A program made the position numbers and the translations under genes. Of a stretch of 49,742 nt of DNA, positions 23,641-33,374 are shown piece by piece. Below the pieces are notes generated by a model, which saw only the letters and a list, made by a program, of their open reading frames with translations, did no database searches and was not told the origin of the DNA. This DNA is from JAHCIE01 sp034431435. Its GTDB lineage: Bacteria; Chloroflexota; Anaerolineae; Epilineales; JAHCIE01. Numbering within the stretch: the first letter of the stretch is position 1; each line of letters begins with the position of its first letter. The stretch lies in the NCBI GenBank assembly GCA_034431435.1, contig DAOUDG010000022.1, positions 1 to 49,742 on the forward strand, in the 5' to 3' direction.

Positions 23641-25782
23641 ATGCGAGTGTCCCCCCGCCTCGCCCTTGTCTGGATGCTCCTCGGCTGCCTGGGCCTCGGC
23701 TGGCTCAGCGTCGCCGCGGCCGCCTCCCCGCAGACTGAAACGACCACCGCCGCGACGACGGCCCCCAATCGACTTGCCAACCCCTCGTTCGAGGAAGGCG
23801 AGGCGTGGGTTCATCCGGGCTACGGCGCGTCGGGTCTGCTGGCGCCCGGCTGGCAGCCCTGGTTCCTGGTCAACCAGCCAGGTAGCCCCAACGGCCGCGC
23901 TGCCCCCGAATACTTCCCCGAGTATATCTGGAAGCCGAGCCAGATGATTCACCGTGGGGACTTCTCCCAATCCCAGTTCAATAACTACAACACCCACGAC
24001 GCGGGCGTGTGGCAAACCATCGAGGGCCTCACGCCTGGCCAGACCGTCGAGTTCACGGTCTGGGTGCGCATCTGGTCCAGCGCCTGCAACGATTCCTGTT
24101 TCTCGCCCCTGGAGCCGTGTCCCGGCGGCGGTGGGAATAGCAACGGCAACTATGACGTGGCGGTGGGCATCGACCCCACCGGCGGAACGCCCACGGTGAG
24201 CGTGCAGGGCGCCACATCCATTATCCCGCCTGCGACGGTGCAGTGGGCCTGGCAGCGTGAGCCGCTCTACGACGAGTTCATCCCGCTGACGATTCGAACC
24301 CAGGCCCAGGGTACGAAGGTAACGGTCTACACGCGTGGGACCGTCGAGTGGGCCGTGAGCAACAACTTCTCCTACTGGGATGCGGCCGAGTTGCGCGTGC
24401 TGGACGACGGCACGGCCACGCCGACGGTCGAGAGCACCCCCTACGCGACGATCACACCGGGTCCATCTCCGACCGCTGGACCGACCAATACGGCCGCGCC
24501 GACCAATACCGCCACGCCGACCAGCACGCGCGCGCCACTGACCGCGCGCGCCTATCTTCCCTATCTGGTGGTGGGTCACGCGCTACCCGCCACACCGACG
24601 CCGACGGCAACGACACCCGTGATGGCCAGCCCCACGCCTACCGCCACGGCTGTCCCCAGCACGGCGACACCTACCCCCACGGCCACCGCCACGACAGCGC
24701 CACCGACCGAGACGGCCACGCCGACGGCGACCACGGCTCCCAGCACAGAGACGCCGACGCCGACGGTCACACCCACCGCCACGGCGACCCTGATCCCCGT
24801 CGTGTGCGCGGATCCTGTCATCAACGGCGACTTCGAGAGCGCGGGCGGCTGGCAGTTCGTGACCGGCGTGCCCTACCCGCCCGGCATCGATACCACCTTC
24901 GCCCACAGCGGCGCGCGCTCGCTACGTCTGGGGCCGGCCGGGGCGGCGACGGAGGAAAGCTGGTCCTACGCCTGGCAGCCGGTGAGCGTGCCGGCCGGGG
25001 CGACCAGCGCGAGCCTCAGTTTCTGGGTCTATCGTGACGGCGGCGATGCCCACGACGAGATCGACGTGGAGTTGATGACCGCCCAGGGTGTGCCGGTGCG
25101 CAAGGTTCTGCGCGTGCAGCCGGCGGCAGGCGAGTGGCAGCAGGTTACGGCCGACCTGAGCGTGTGGGCCGGCTCGACGGTGCAGCTGTGGTTCAACGCC
25201 TACAATGACGGCGAGGACAGCACGCTGACGGCCCATATCGACGAGGTGCGCCTGGAGGTATGCGGGCCGATCGACCGCATGAGCAAGGCCCCGGTCGGCC
25301 TCGACCCCGACGTCAAGCTGGATGCGCCGCGCCCGCCCGCCCGCAAGACCAGCGGCGTCAACGTTCACTTCACCTGGGTGGTCTATTCGCCGGAACAGAT
25401 TGGCCGCTCGCGGGTGTGCCCCGAGTGTCGGACCGAGTGGGCCTACCTGGAGAACGATGGCGATCCCGTGGACCTGGCCGGCTGGACGATAACGACGAAT
25501 CGCGGCGACCGCTTCGTCTTCCCCAACCTGATGATCGACCAGGATACGGCCGTCCGCCTGCACTCGGACGTGGGATCGCTGACGCAGACAGACGCCAAGC
25601 TACGGAATGGACGCGGGACGTTGTGGGACGTGTACTGGGGTAGCACGGTGGGGTTGTTGCCGAACGCTCACGACGATCAGTATGGTCGCCTGACATTGAC
25701 GGACCCGCTGGGCCGCCAGCCGCCAGCGAGTATCTGTTGGGGGCCGAACCAGGTCACGCCCGGCAGCTGCCCGATGCCGTAA
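23641..25782 (+). CDS. secreted jelly-roll and lamin-tail-domain protein
   Basis: 713 residues from ATG 23641, after AGAAGGAT. The signal peptide is residues 1-28. Residues about 40-265 form a carbohydrate-binding-like beta-sandwich (NRLANPSFEEG, VWQTIEGLTPGQTVEF). A Thr/Pro-rich linker (about 265-395) contains RAYLPYLVVGHALP, like the YLPLV-type segments common in Chloroflexota exported proteins. A second jelly roll (NGDFESAGGWQF to HIDEVRLEVC, about 395-540) follows, then a lamin-tail domain (about 580-710, WAYLENDGDPVDLAGWTITT). It has no nuclease or protease motif. It is probably a cell-surface or matrix binding protein. Confidence 0.8.
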   Translation: MRVSPRLALVWMLLGCLGLGWLSVAAAASPQTETTTAATTAPNRLANPSFEEGEAWVHPGYGASGLLAPGWQPWFLVNQPGSPNGRAAPEYFPEYIWKPSQMIHRGDFSQSQFNNYNTHDAGVWQTIEGLTPGQTVEFTVWVRIWSSACNDSCFSPLEPCPGGGGNSNGNYDVAVGIDPTGGTPTVSVQGATSIIPPATVQWAWQREPLYDEFIPLTIRTQAQGTKVTVYTRGTVEWAVSNNFSYWDAAELRVLDDGTATPTVESTPYATITPGPSPTAGPTNTAAPTNTATPTSTRAPLTARAYLPYLVVGHALPATPTPTATTPVMASPTPTATAVPSTATPTPTATATTAPPTETATPTATTAPSTETPTPTVTPTATATLIPVVCADPVINGDFESAGGWQFVTGVPYPPGIDTTFAHSGARSLRLGPAGAATEESWSYAWQPVSVPAGATSASLSFWVYRDGGDAHDEIDVELMTAQGVPVRKVLRVQPAAGEWQQVTADLSVWAGSTVQLWFNAYNDGEDSTLTAHIDEVRLEVCGPIDRMSKAPVGLDPDVKLDAPRPPARKTSGVNVHFTWVVYSPEQIGRSRVCPECRTEWAYLENDGDPVDLAGWTITTNRGDRFVFPNLMIDQDTAVRLHSDVGSLTQTDAKLRNGRGTLWDVYWGSTVGLLPNAHDDQYGRLTLTDPLGRQPPASICWGPNQVTPGSCPMP

Positions 25783-25820
25783 GCATCTCGTCAAGCGGGG
25801 GGCAGCCAGGACGGGAGGGC

Positions 25821-25874
25821 GCGGACGAGCGCGGATGGGAGAAGCCTGCTTCTCATCAGCGCCTGTCCGCGCTC
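25821..25874. repeat. compound inverted repeat with shared 15-mer
   Basis: GAGCGCGGA (25827-25835) mirrors TCCGCGCTC (25866-25874), and inside them GAGAAGC/GCTTCTC pair at 25839-25854. The 15-mer GCGGACGAGCGCGGA at 25821-25835 recurs exactly at 31885-31899. Confidence 0.5.
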
Positions 25875-25984
25875 GGGCGTGTCCGAACTCGTGGGGGAAT
25901 CGCGGCGCTCAGTCCGTCAGGGCGGCGCGCGCCTCGCAGCCACCGAAGGGCAGGCGGCGGCTGACACGACCAGCCCGCGACCTT

Positions 25985-27118
25985 TCACCCCTCAGCCTTC
26001 ACGCCAGCCTGCAACCACAGGCCCACCCAGAAGCCGAGGCCGCCGCCGACGGCCAGCACGGGTAGCGTGAAGCACGGGCTGACTGCGCCGATGAGGAAGA
26101 GCGCGACCAGGCTGACGCCGATACCGACCAGGGCCAGCGGTAGGGGCCGCGCCAGGGGCGACGCACCCCACTGCATCGCGCGCTGCTCCAACGGGGCGAG
26201 GCGCGCCCGCACCGCCGCCGCTGAGGGCTGCGGCGCGCGCCAGTTGCGACGGTTGGGCGTCAGGCGGGCGGTGGGCACGGCGACAGCGTGGGCCAGGGTC
26301 TGCTGACCGCGCCGCGTGCGTCCCATGCCGCGCAGGCTCAGGATGCCCAGGGTCAGTAACAGCAGGGCCAATAGCGGCGCCCACATGGGCGCGCCCGTCG
26401 GGGCCGCCGCCCCATCGGGCGGGGGCGCGGCGGGGACGGGCAGGCGCGCGCTTACGGCCATCTGGCCGAGGAGGTTCCAGCCGCGGATGAATTCGCCGTA
26501 GGGGATGGTCTTGCGCAGGCCATCCAGCGGGTCGATGACGGCGACACCGGTGGTATCGTAGCCGACGGCCAGAAAGGTATGCTCGTATTGCACGATGTCG
26601 ACCTGCTGCCCGTCCCTGGGGATGTAGGTCTTGACAGGCTGCTCCTTGAAGCCATAGGTCGACCAGACGATGACCGGCCGACCGGCGGCCAGTTCCTGAC
26701 GCAGCCAGTTGATGCCCTTGTTGGCATGAGTCTCGGCGTCCAGCCCGAAGCTGCGCAGGGTCTCGGCCACCGGGCCAGCGTAGACGCCATAGCCATTGGG
26801 CGGCAGACTGCCGGGCGGCGCGTCGGGTGAGCCGACAAAACCCTTGTGCGGGTTGTCAGAGCGCGGGAGTCGGGTGAAGAATTCCATCTCGCCCACCGGC
26901 TTGCCCCAGAACTTAAGCAGGTCAGCGGCCGACTGGCTCTCGCAGGTCAGGTTCTTGGTCTGCTTGCTGCCCACCATCTCCAGGCTCCTGGACGTGGGGA
27001 TGGGAGTCGGCGTCGCCGCCGGCAGTTGGGCTGTTGTCGAAGGCGCGCAGCCGCTGGCGGTGAGCCAGAGCAGGGCGACCAGTACGACGAGCAGCGGGCG
27101 GAAAGCGGGTTGCTTCAC
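25985..27118 (-). CDS. lipoprotein with C39-like papain-fold peptidase domain and C-terminal membrane segments
   Basis: 377 residues. The GTG start at 27118-27116 follows GGAGACTGGT. A signal peptide with lipobox (TASGC, Cys24) leads into a C39_2-type domain (about 52-215). The likely catalytic Cys59 (LTCESQSA), His180 (YEHTFLAVGY) and Asp196 (VIDPLDG) are all in place. Three membrane helices in the C-terminal third (about 245-265, 325-347 and 350-372) add a second anchor, unusual for a lipoprotein. The domain may cleave peptides or act in cell-wall turnover; no bacteriocin or ABC transporter gene is nearby. Confidence 0.78.
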   Translation of the reverse strand: MKQPAFRPLLVVLVALLWLTASGCAPSTTAQLPAATPTPIPTSRSLEMVGSKQTKNLTCESQSAADLLKFWGKPVGEMEFFTRLPRSDNPHKGFVGSPDAPPGSLPPNGYGVYAGPVAETLRSFGLDAETHANKGINWLRQELAAGRPVIVWSTYGFKEQPVKTYIPRDGQQVDIVQYEHTFLAVGYDTTGVAVIDPLDGLRKTIPYGEFIRGWNLLGQMAVSARLPVPAAPPPDGAAAPTGAPMWAPLLALLLLTLGILSLRGMGRTRRGQQTLAHAVAVPTARLTPNRRNWRAPQPSAAAVRARLAPLEQRAMQWGASPLARPLPLALVGIGVSLVALFLIGAVSPCFTLPVLAVGGGLGFWVGLWLQAGVKAEG

Positions 27119-27207
27119 ACCAGTCTCCTTTGGGAGCGAGCAACACGTAGCAACATAGACAAGCATATCAGAGATGGGGGCGGATGTCAAGGGACAGCGT
27201 GCGACTG

Positions 27208-27236
27208 TTGCGTCCCATCGGCAGTTTGGCTATACT
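27208..27236 (+). promoter_or_regulatory. promoter of the Na/Pi cotransporter unit
   Basis: TTGCGT (27208-27213), a 17-base spacer and TATACT (27231-27236), 29 bases before the ATG. Confidence 0.6.
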
Positions 27237-27264
27237 GTTGCGACACCGAGCGGCAGGAGCGGCC

Positions 27265-28383
27265 ATGTCTGACCAGGATCCGATACACGGCAGCGCCCCT
27301 GCCGTCGTCGATGTGACTGCGCGGGAGGACGATCGGCCGGCTACCGGGCGTGGGCTTGTAAAGGTCGCGGCCGTGGTAGCCGGGCTATTTGTGTTCATCC
27401 TCGCCCTTGAGTTGCTCAAGAAGGGAGCGGGGGGGATTGCGCCCATCTTCGAGCGCCTGAGCGTCGAGGGTATCTGGGACTCGCTGGGGATGGGTTGGTT
27501 GATGGCCTACGTCGTCCTCAGCGGCTCGCCGGTGGCGGCCATTGCCCTGACCCTGTTCAGCGGTGGCGTGGTGACGGTCATACAAACCTTCGCCATGATC
27601 ACCGGCTCACGATTGGGCGCATCCTTCATCGTGCTATTCATCGGCTTCATCTACTACCTGCGCGGCCAGCACCGCGTCGCCAGTATTTCCATCGGTGTCC
27701 TGTCGTTCCTGGTGACGGCGACCGTCTATCTGCCTGCGATGGGGCTGGGCTACCTGTCGCTGACCCGCGGCTGGCTCAACGGGCTGCACTTCGGTACGCC
27801 CGCCGCGCTCAGCTCGGTGATGGATGCGATCTACGACCCTATCGTTGGCTGGCTGGGCGGCGTGTTGCCCCGCTGGGGAATGTTCATCCTGGGCGTCGTC
27901 GCGCTCTTGGCGGCGTTCCAACTCTTCGATAAGGCGCTACCAGAGGTGCGGCCCGAGTCCACCGGCTTCCAGCGCATCGCCGACATCATCTACCGCCCCC
28001 AGGTGATGCTGCTGCTCGGCCTGGGCGTGACCCTGGTCACGCTGTCGGTCTCGGTATCCATCTCCGTATTGGTCCCCCTGTCCATCAAGGGGTACATTCG
28101 GCGCGAGAATCTCATCCCCTATATCATGGGCTGCAATATCTCGACCTTCATCGATACGCTGTTTGCGTCGCTGCTGCTGGCGACGCCCCTGGCCTTCACC
28201 GTCGTGCTGACCGAGATGCTGAGCGTGGGCATCATCTCAGTCCTGGTGCTGCTACTCGGCTATCGTCACTACCAGGCGGGCATCGAGGCGGTTCTGGAGC
28301 GAGTCGTGCGCAGCCGTGCCTCACTGATCACGTTCATCGTCATCATCACCCTGATTCCCCTCGGCCTGATCGCGCTGACCTAG
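27265..28383 (+). CDS. Na+/phosphate cotransporter family protein (NptA/PF02690-like)
   Basis: 372 residues from ATG 27265, behind GGCAGGAG. It has about eight to nine membrane helices in two inverted repeats. The repeat signatures of the Na/Pi family are recognisable: LSGSPVAAIALTLFSGG in the first half and IMGCNISTFIDTLFASLLLATP in the second. The family carries phosphate inward with sodium, or exports it; the usual QSSS motif is not conserved, so the substrate may differ. A universal stress protein gene follows after 49 bases and a holin-like gene after that, suggesting one transcript. Confidence 0.8.
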   Translation: MSDQDPIHGSAPAVVDVTAREDDRPATGRGLVKVAAVVAGLFVFILALELLKKGAGGIAPIFERLSVEGIWDSLGMGWLMAYVVLSGSPVAAIALTLFSGGVVTVIQTFAMITGSRLGASFIVLFIGFIYYLRGQHRVASISIGVLSFLVTATVYLPAMGLGYLSLTRGWLNGLHFGTPAALSSVMDAIYDPIVGWLGGVLPRWGMFILGVVALLAAFQLFDKALPEVRPESTGFQRIADIIYRPQVMLLLGLGVTLVTLSVSVSISVLVPLSIKGYIRRENLIPYIMGCNISTFIDTLFASLLLATPLAFTVVLTEMLSVGIISVLVLLLGYRHYQAGIEAVLERVVRSRASLITFIVIITLIPLGLIALT

Positions 28384-28432
28384 CGCTACCCGGCCGGGGC
28401 GGGGGCGCTCGTTGCGCAGAGGAGGAAACGCT

Positions 28433-29272
28433 GTGAGAATCCTTGTCTACGGAGATCGCGGGGCGGCAGGCGACACGGCGCTGGGTTGGCTCATGATCCT
28501 GGCCGAACATACGCCCGTCCAGGCCACGCTATTGATGGCTTACGATCGCATCGCGACCGGTGTTACCCAGCTCGAAGGGATCGTCCAGTTCGTGCGAGCG
28601 CAGGGCGGGACGGTCGTCGTTGAGACGGCCGACAGCGCGCGGGCATCGAGCGCGATTGTGAGCGCGGCGCGTCGGCAGTCTTACGATTTGATCATCGTGC
28701 CGCCGTCGATGCGCGGCGGCGCGCACGGCCTGCTGCGCAGTTCGCGCCTCAGCGCGGTGGTGCGCAGCGTCGGCAGCTCGGTGCTGGTAGCCCACCCGCC
28801 CGCCCGTCCGCCACAAAAGATTCTGGTGTGCGTGGGGGGTGGGGCGCACAGCGAGGTGGACGCCGAGGTAGCGGCGCGGGTGGCGCAGCCCTTCCAGGCG
28901 CGCGTCGTCGTACTCCACATCGTCTCCCAGGTTCCCCTGGTGTACAGCGGCCTGGAAGACATGCGCAGCCATCTGGCGCAGTTCATGGCCTCTGGCTCGC
29001 CGTCGGCGCGACAGATTGAGCGCGCTATGTCGGTGCTGGAAGACCTGGGCGTGGATCACGACCTGCTGATTCGGGAGGGCATCGTCGTCGACGAGATCAT
29101 CGACGAGATCCGAACGGGGGCTTACGACCTGCTGGTCATCGGGGCGCACGAGCGGGGCGGCTCGCTCTTGCAGTTCTTCCTGGAAGACCTGAGCGACGAC
29201 CTCACCCACCGCAGCCCCATTGCAACCCTGGTGGTCCAGGGGGTGGAGGCGTGGCGCGGCGGGCCAACCTAG
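28433..29272 (+). CDS. tandem universal stress protein (UspA family)
   Basis: 279 residues. GTG 28433 is chosen because AGAGGAGG lies eight bases upstream. Two Usp-like alpha/beta domains are arranged in tandem (about 1-130 and 133-275), the second beginning KILVCVGGG and ending PIATLVVQG. The nucleotide-binding GxxGxnGS/T motif is not clear (GAHERGGSLLQFF is the nearest), so ATP binding is uncertain. Usp proteins often sit next to transporters and modulate them; here it follows the Na/Pi-type carrier. Confidence 0.8.
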   Translation: MRILVYGDRGAAGDTALGWLMILAEHTPVQATLLMAYDRIATGVTQLEGIVQFVRAQGGTVVVETADSARASSAIVSAARRQSYDLIIVPPSMRGGAHGLLRSSRLSAVVRSVGSSVLVAHPPARPPQKILVCVGGGAHSEVDAEVAARVAQPFQARVVVLHIVSQVPLVYSGLEDMRSHLAQFMASGSPSARQIERAMSVLEDLGVDHDLLIREGIVVDEIIDEIRTGAYDLLVIGAHERGGSLLQFFLEDLSDDLTHRSPIATLVVQGVEAWRGGPT

Positions 29273-29334
29273 CCGACCGGCGGCGTACACCCTGCTCGTG
29301 CGGGGTTTCGGCCCGCTACCGGTGAGGAGGTAGG

Positions 29335-29730
29335 ATGCGATTCATTCTGCGCGTCGTTTTCAACGCCATTGCCCTGGCGTTGACGACATGGATTCTGGAA
29401 GCATTTGGCTGGGCGACGGGGCCGGCGTTTTTCACGATCAACGGCATCATTGCCTGGCTGATCATTGCCATCATCTTTGGCGTCGTGAACGCTCTCATTC
29501 GGCCCATCGTGGCGTTCTTGACCTGCCCGCTGGTGATTCTAACGCTGGGCCTGTTCACCTTCGTCATCAACGCGCTGATGCTGGGGTTGACGAGCTGGCT
29601 GTCGCAGAACGTGTTCGGCTTCAACTTCTATGTGCAGGTCCCCTGGGGCATCTTGCTGGGCGCGCTGCTCCTCAGCCTCATCAGCGCGGTGGCGTCGATC
29701 TTCCTGGCGGACGATGGGGATAGGGGGTAG
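29335..29730 (+). CDS. four-helix membrane protein, phage-holin-4-2 (PF04020) type
   Basis: 131 residues from ATG 29335 with GAGGAGG five bases upstream. Four hydrophobic helices with the family-typical NALIRPIVAFLTCPLVILTLG, FTFVINALMLGLTSWL and FNFYVQ. The name is historical: this family is chromosomal in many bacteria, no lysis gene is near, and the function is unknown. It ends 12 bases from the convergent typA stop, with no terminator visible between them. Confidence 0.85.
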   Translation: MRFILRVVFNAIALALTTWILEAFGWATGPAFFTINGIIAWLIIAIIFGVVNALIRPIVAFLTCPLVILTLGLFTFVINALMLGLTSWLSQNVFGFNFYVQVPWGILLGALLLSLISAVASIFLADDGDRG

Positions 29731-29742
29731 GCAGGGCGACGA

Positions 29743-31590
<1,848 letters not shown>

Positions 31591-31606
31591 AGCTACCTGC
31601 TTCGTC

Positions 31607-31635
31607 AAAAAGACCCCGGCCTATGCTGGCCGAGG
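31607..31635 (-). terminator. terminator-like hairpin in the typA leader
   Basis: On the minus strand arms 31635-31628 and 31621-31614 pair over 8 positions (one G-U), loop AGCATA, and are followed by TC and TTTTT (31611-31607). It is 17 bases from the typA ATG, so it looks like an attenuator. Confidence 0.6.
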
Positions 31636-31684
31636 CGTCGTTGCAACTACCAGAGGTGGGACGGCGGACGGGGAGTTTTCTTAC

Positions 31685-31899
31685 GACGAAGGACCACCGA
31701 CCACGGGCCACCGAGTGGTGCAGCGGCGAAAATGTAGGCGAAGGATCATACTGACGCGTGAAACGTGAGGCGGGCGAGGGATTGCGTGACACGCGCTTCC
31801 AGTGTACCACGAATGGGGCGGGAGTGGGGCGCAAAGAGTTGATGGGTTGCCGCGGCCCCCAGGTGCGTGCCCGGAGATGAGGACGCGGACGAGCGCGGA
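31685..31899. other. gap upstream of typA with repeat fragments
   Basis: The 31591-32057 gap has no gene I can support. It carries GACGAAGGACCA at 31685-31696, matching the hairpin repeats at 17117 and 35751. It also carries GCGGACGAGCGCGGA at 31885-31899, shared with 25821, within a short tandem run. Confidence 0.45.
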
Positions 31900-32057
31900 C
31901 GAGCGCGGCGCGGACGACTCAAGAGCGGCATCCGGGCATGAGCATAACGAGGCGTCCAATGCCTCTACTGCTCAACGGGGTAGAACGGTGGGCGTCCCAG
32001 TACAGGCTGCCTGGCCCGTTTACCATCGGGCGATGTTGTTCGCTTCCTGGTTGCGCG

Positions 32058-33053
32058 TCATGGCGTCCTGAGTTCGTCAATGGCATGCAATTGTCCGGAC
32101 TGAGGATGTTGGTAGCGCCATAGAGTCCAACCATTGCATGACTTCCAGCCTGTGACAACCTGGCCGGCGCGCGACGGTGATCGGTACTCTTGGCCGTCAT
32201 AGCGAACCGTTCCCTTGCTGTTGAGAAGCTCGGCAGAGTATGTCCGCCCGTGAACCGTGGCCTGGATTGAGACGGGAAATGGCACAGGTGGCGGCGGTGG
32301 CGGTGGCGGCGGATCGGCAACCCGGCTAGTGGTGACGATATCGCCCCACCACTCCTCATCCAGCGAGACGAGAGTACGCTGTTCTGCCTTGACGCCGATG
32401 CCCTTCGCGATAAGCAGATCAAGAAGTTGGTCTCCATCGACAAGGCTGATACGCATTTTGCCTGGGGCCTGGGCTTCCTGTATCGCCCCCTTTGAGAACT
32501 TGCTTGTCGTAATAATGATGCCCTGTTCATGAACAACGAGGGAGCCACGCAGAGCTTGAACGATCGGCGCCTGAACATTGTTGCGCCACTTCTTCGCTTG
32601 TACAGCCGCGTTCACTTCAGTGATGGAGCCGGCATTCAGTACACCGCGCACATCGATGCCGCCATCATTGCTATAGGGTGTCACCCGAATTGTCTGCTCG
32701 TCGAAGCCCAGGGCCAAGAGAAGCTCGCTAATGAGGGCTTCGAAGCGGTCGGCTGGCATCTCCATGAGCCGCTGATGAAGCTGCTTCCGGGTCTGCTGGT
32801 TGAGGTCGGTGATTCGCTGACTTATCTCACTCGGTTGACCCTCGGCCAGGGCGAAAAGGCCTCCCGACACTCGCTTGAAGCGAGAGTCCAAACGCTTCGT
32901 GTCGACATAGAGACGCGACCCCATCGTGGCGTTTGGTGTCTGGCCGCGAGGTTCGAGGTAGCCAGCCTGTAGAGCGCGTTGGGTGATCTGGGTATAGTGG
33001 AGTGGCTCGCGCGCTTGCTTGAGCACTTCGTAGGCGGCGTCAAGGAAGTTCAT
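32058..33053 (-). CDS. Mrr-type restriction endonuclease with HARE-HTH and RAMA domains
   Basis: 331 residues. The N-terminus (about 1-70) is a HARE-HTH/HB1-type domain (MNFLDAAYEVLKQAREPLHY, YVDTKR, GLFAL). The middle (about 100-225) is an Mrr PD-(D/E)xK nuclease: FEALISELLLALG, DGGIDVRG, VQAKKW and GIIITTSKFSKGAIQEA. After a run of nine prolines, the C-terminus (about 265-330) resembles a RAMA domain (restriction enzyme/adenine methylase associated). All three modules suggest cutting of modified foreign DNA. It is a different architecture from the enzyme at 21023. The promoter is near consensus (TTGACC, 17 bases, TATAAG). Confidence 0.85.
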   Translation of the reverse strand: MNFLDAAYEVLKQAREPLHYTQITQRALQAGYLEPRGQTPNATMGSRLYVDTKRLDSRFKRVSGGLFALAEGQPSEISQRITDLNQQTRKQLHQRLMEMPADRFEALISELLLALGFDEQTIRVTPYSNDGGIDVRGVLNAGSITEVNAAVQAKKWRNNVQAPIVQALRGSLVVHEQGIIITTSKFSKGAIQEAQAPGKMRISLVDGDQLLDLLIAKGIGVKAEQRTLVSLDEEWWGDIVTTSRVADPPPPPPPPPVPFPVSIQATVHGRTYSAELLNSKGTVRYDGQEYRSPSRAGQVVTGWKSCNGWTLWRYQHPQSGQLHAIDELRTP

Positions 33054-33117
33054 TCGGAGGTCCTGTAAAGTGAAACCAACTACGTGTCGCTAGTTCGCGA
33101 CGAGGGAAGATGGACTT

Positions 33118-33146
33118 CTTATACCACACGTCGGTCGGCCGGTCAA
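33118..33146 (-). promoter_or_regulatory. promoter of the HARE-HTH/Mrr/RAMA gene
   Basis: On the minus strand TTGACC (33146-33141), a 17-base spacer and TGGTATAAG (33126-33118, extended -10). Confidence 0.62.
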
Positions 33147-33253
33147 TCGATCATCGCCGATCCAATATATGCGTGCTGGCAAGGGAAGCCTGGGGGGTGA
33201 GCATGCCGCCACGAACCTAGAGAACTGGCCAGGGTAGGCACGAAGACCCCAGA

Positions 33254-33275
33254 GGGCAGGCACGGGGGCCTGCCC
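33254..33275. repeat. GC-rich inverted repeat GGGCAGGC/GCCTGCCC
   Basis: Perfect 8-base arms with a 6-base GC-rich loop, followed by CCTACGGG. Palindromes of this make-up are commonly scattered in Chloroflexota-like genomes; only one copy is present here. Confidence 0.45.
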
Positions 33276-33294
33276 CTACGGGTGGGGTGGTGGT

Positions 33295-33323
33295 TTGTTT
33301 GCCCCGCCCTTGCGCCGTATAAT
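33295..33323 (+). promoter_or_regulatory. hutH promoter
   Basis: TTGTTT (33295-33300), a 17-base spacer and TATAAT (33318-33323), 51 bases before the ATG. Confidence 0.65.
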
Positions 33324-33374
33324 GCCGGGCGCGGGACGACGCTCCCGCTATTCCTTGACGGCGAGGTTCTTTCC

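Noticed and set aside
23392..23947. Overlapping plus-strand open frames in the 23.4-23.9 kb region
   Set aside because: Composition is Arg/Ser/Pro-rich, there is no ribosome site, and the longest runs into the secreted protein gene in a different frame.
29335..29730. Phage holin, hence prophage remnant
   Set aside because: The family is chromosomal in many bacteria and no phage gene lies nearby.
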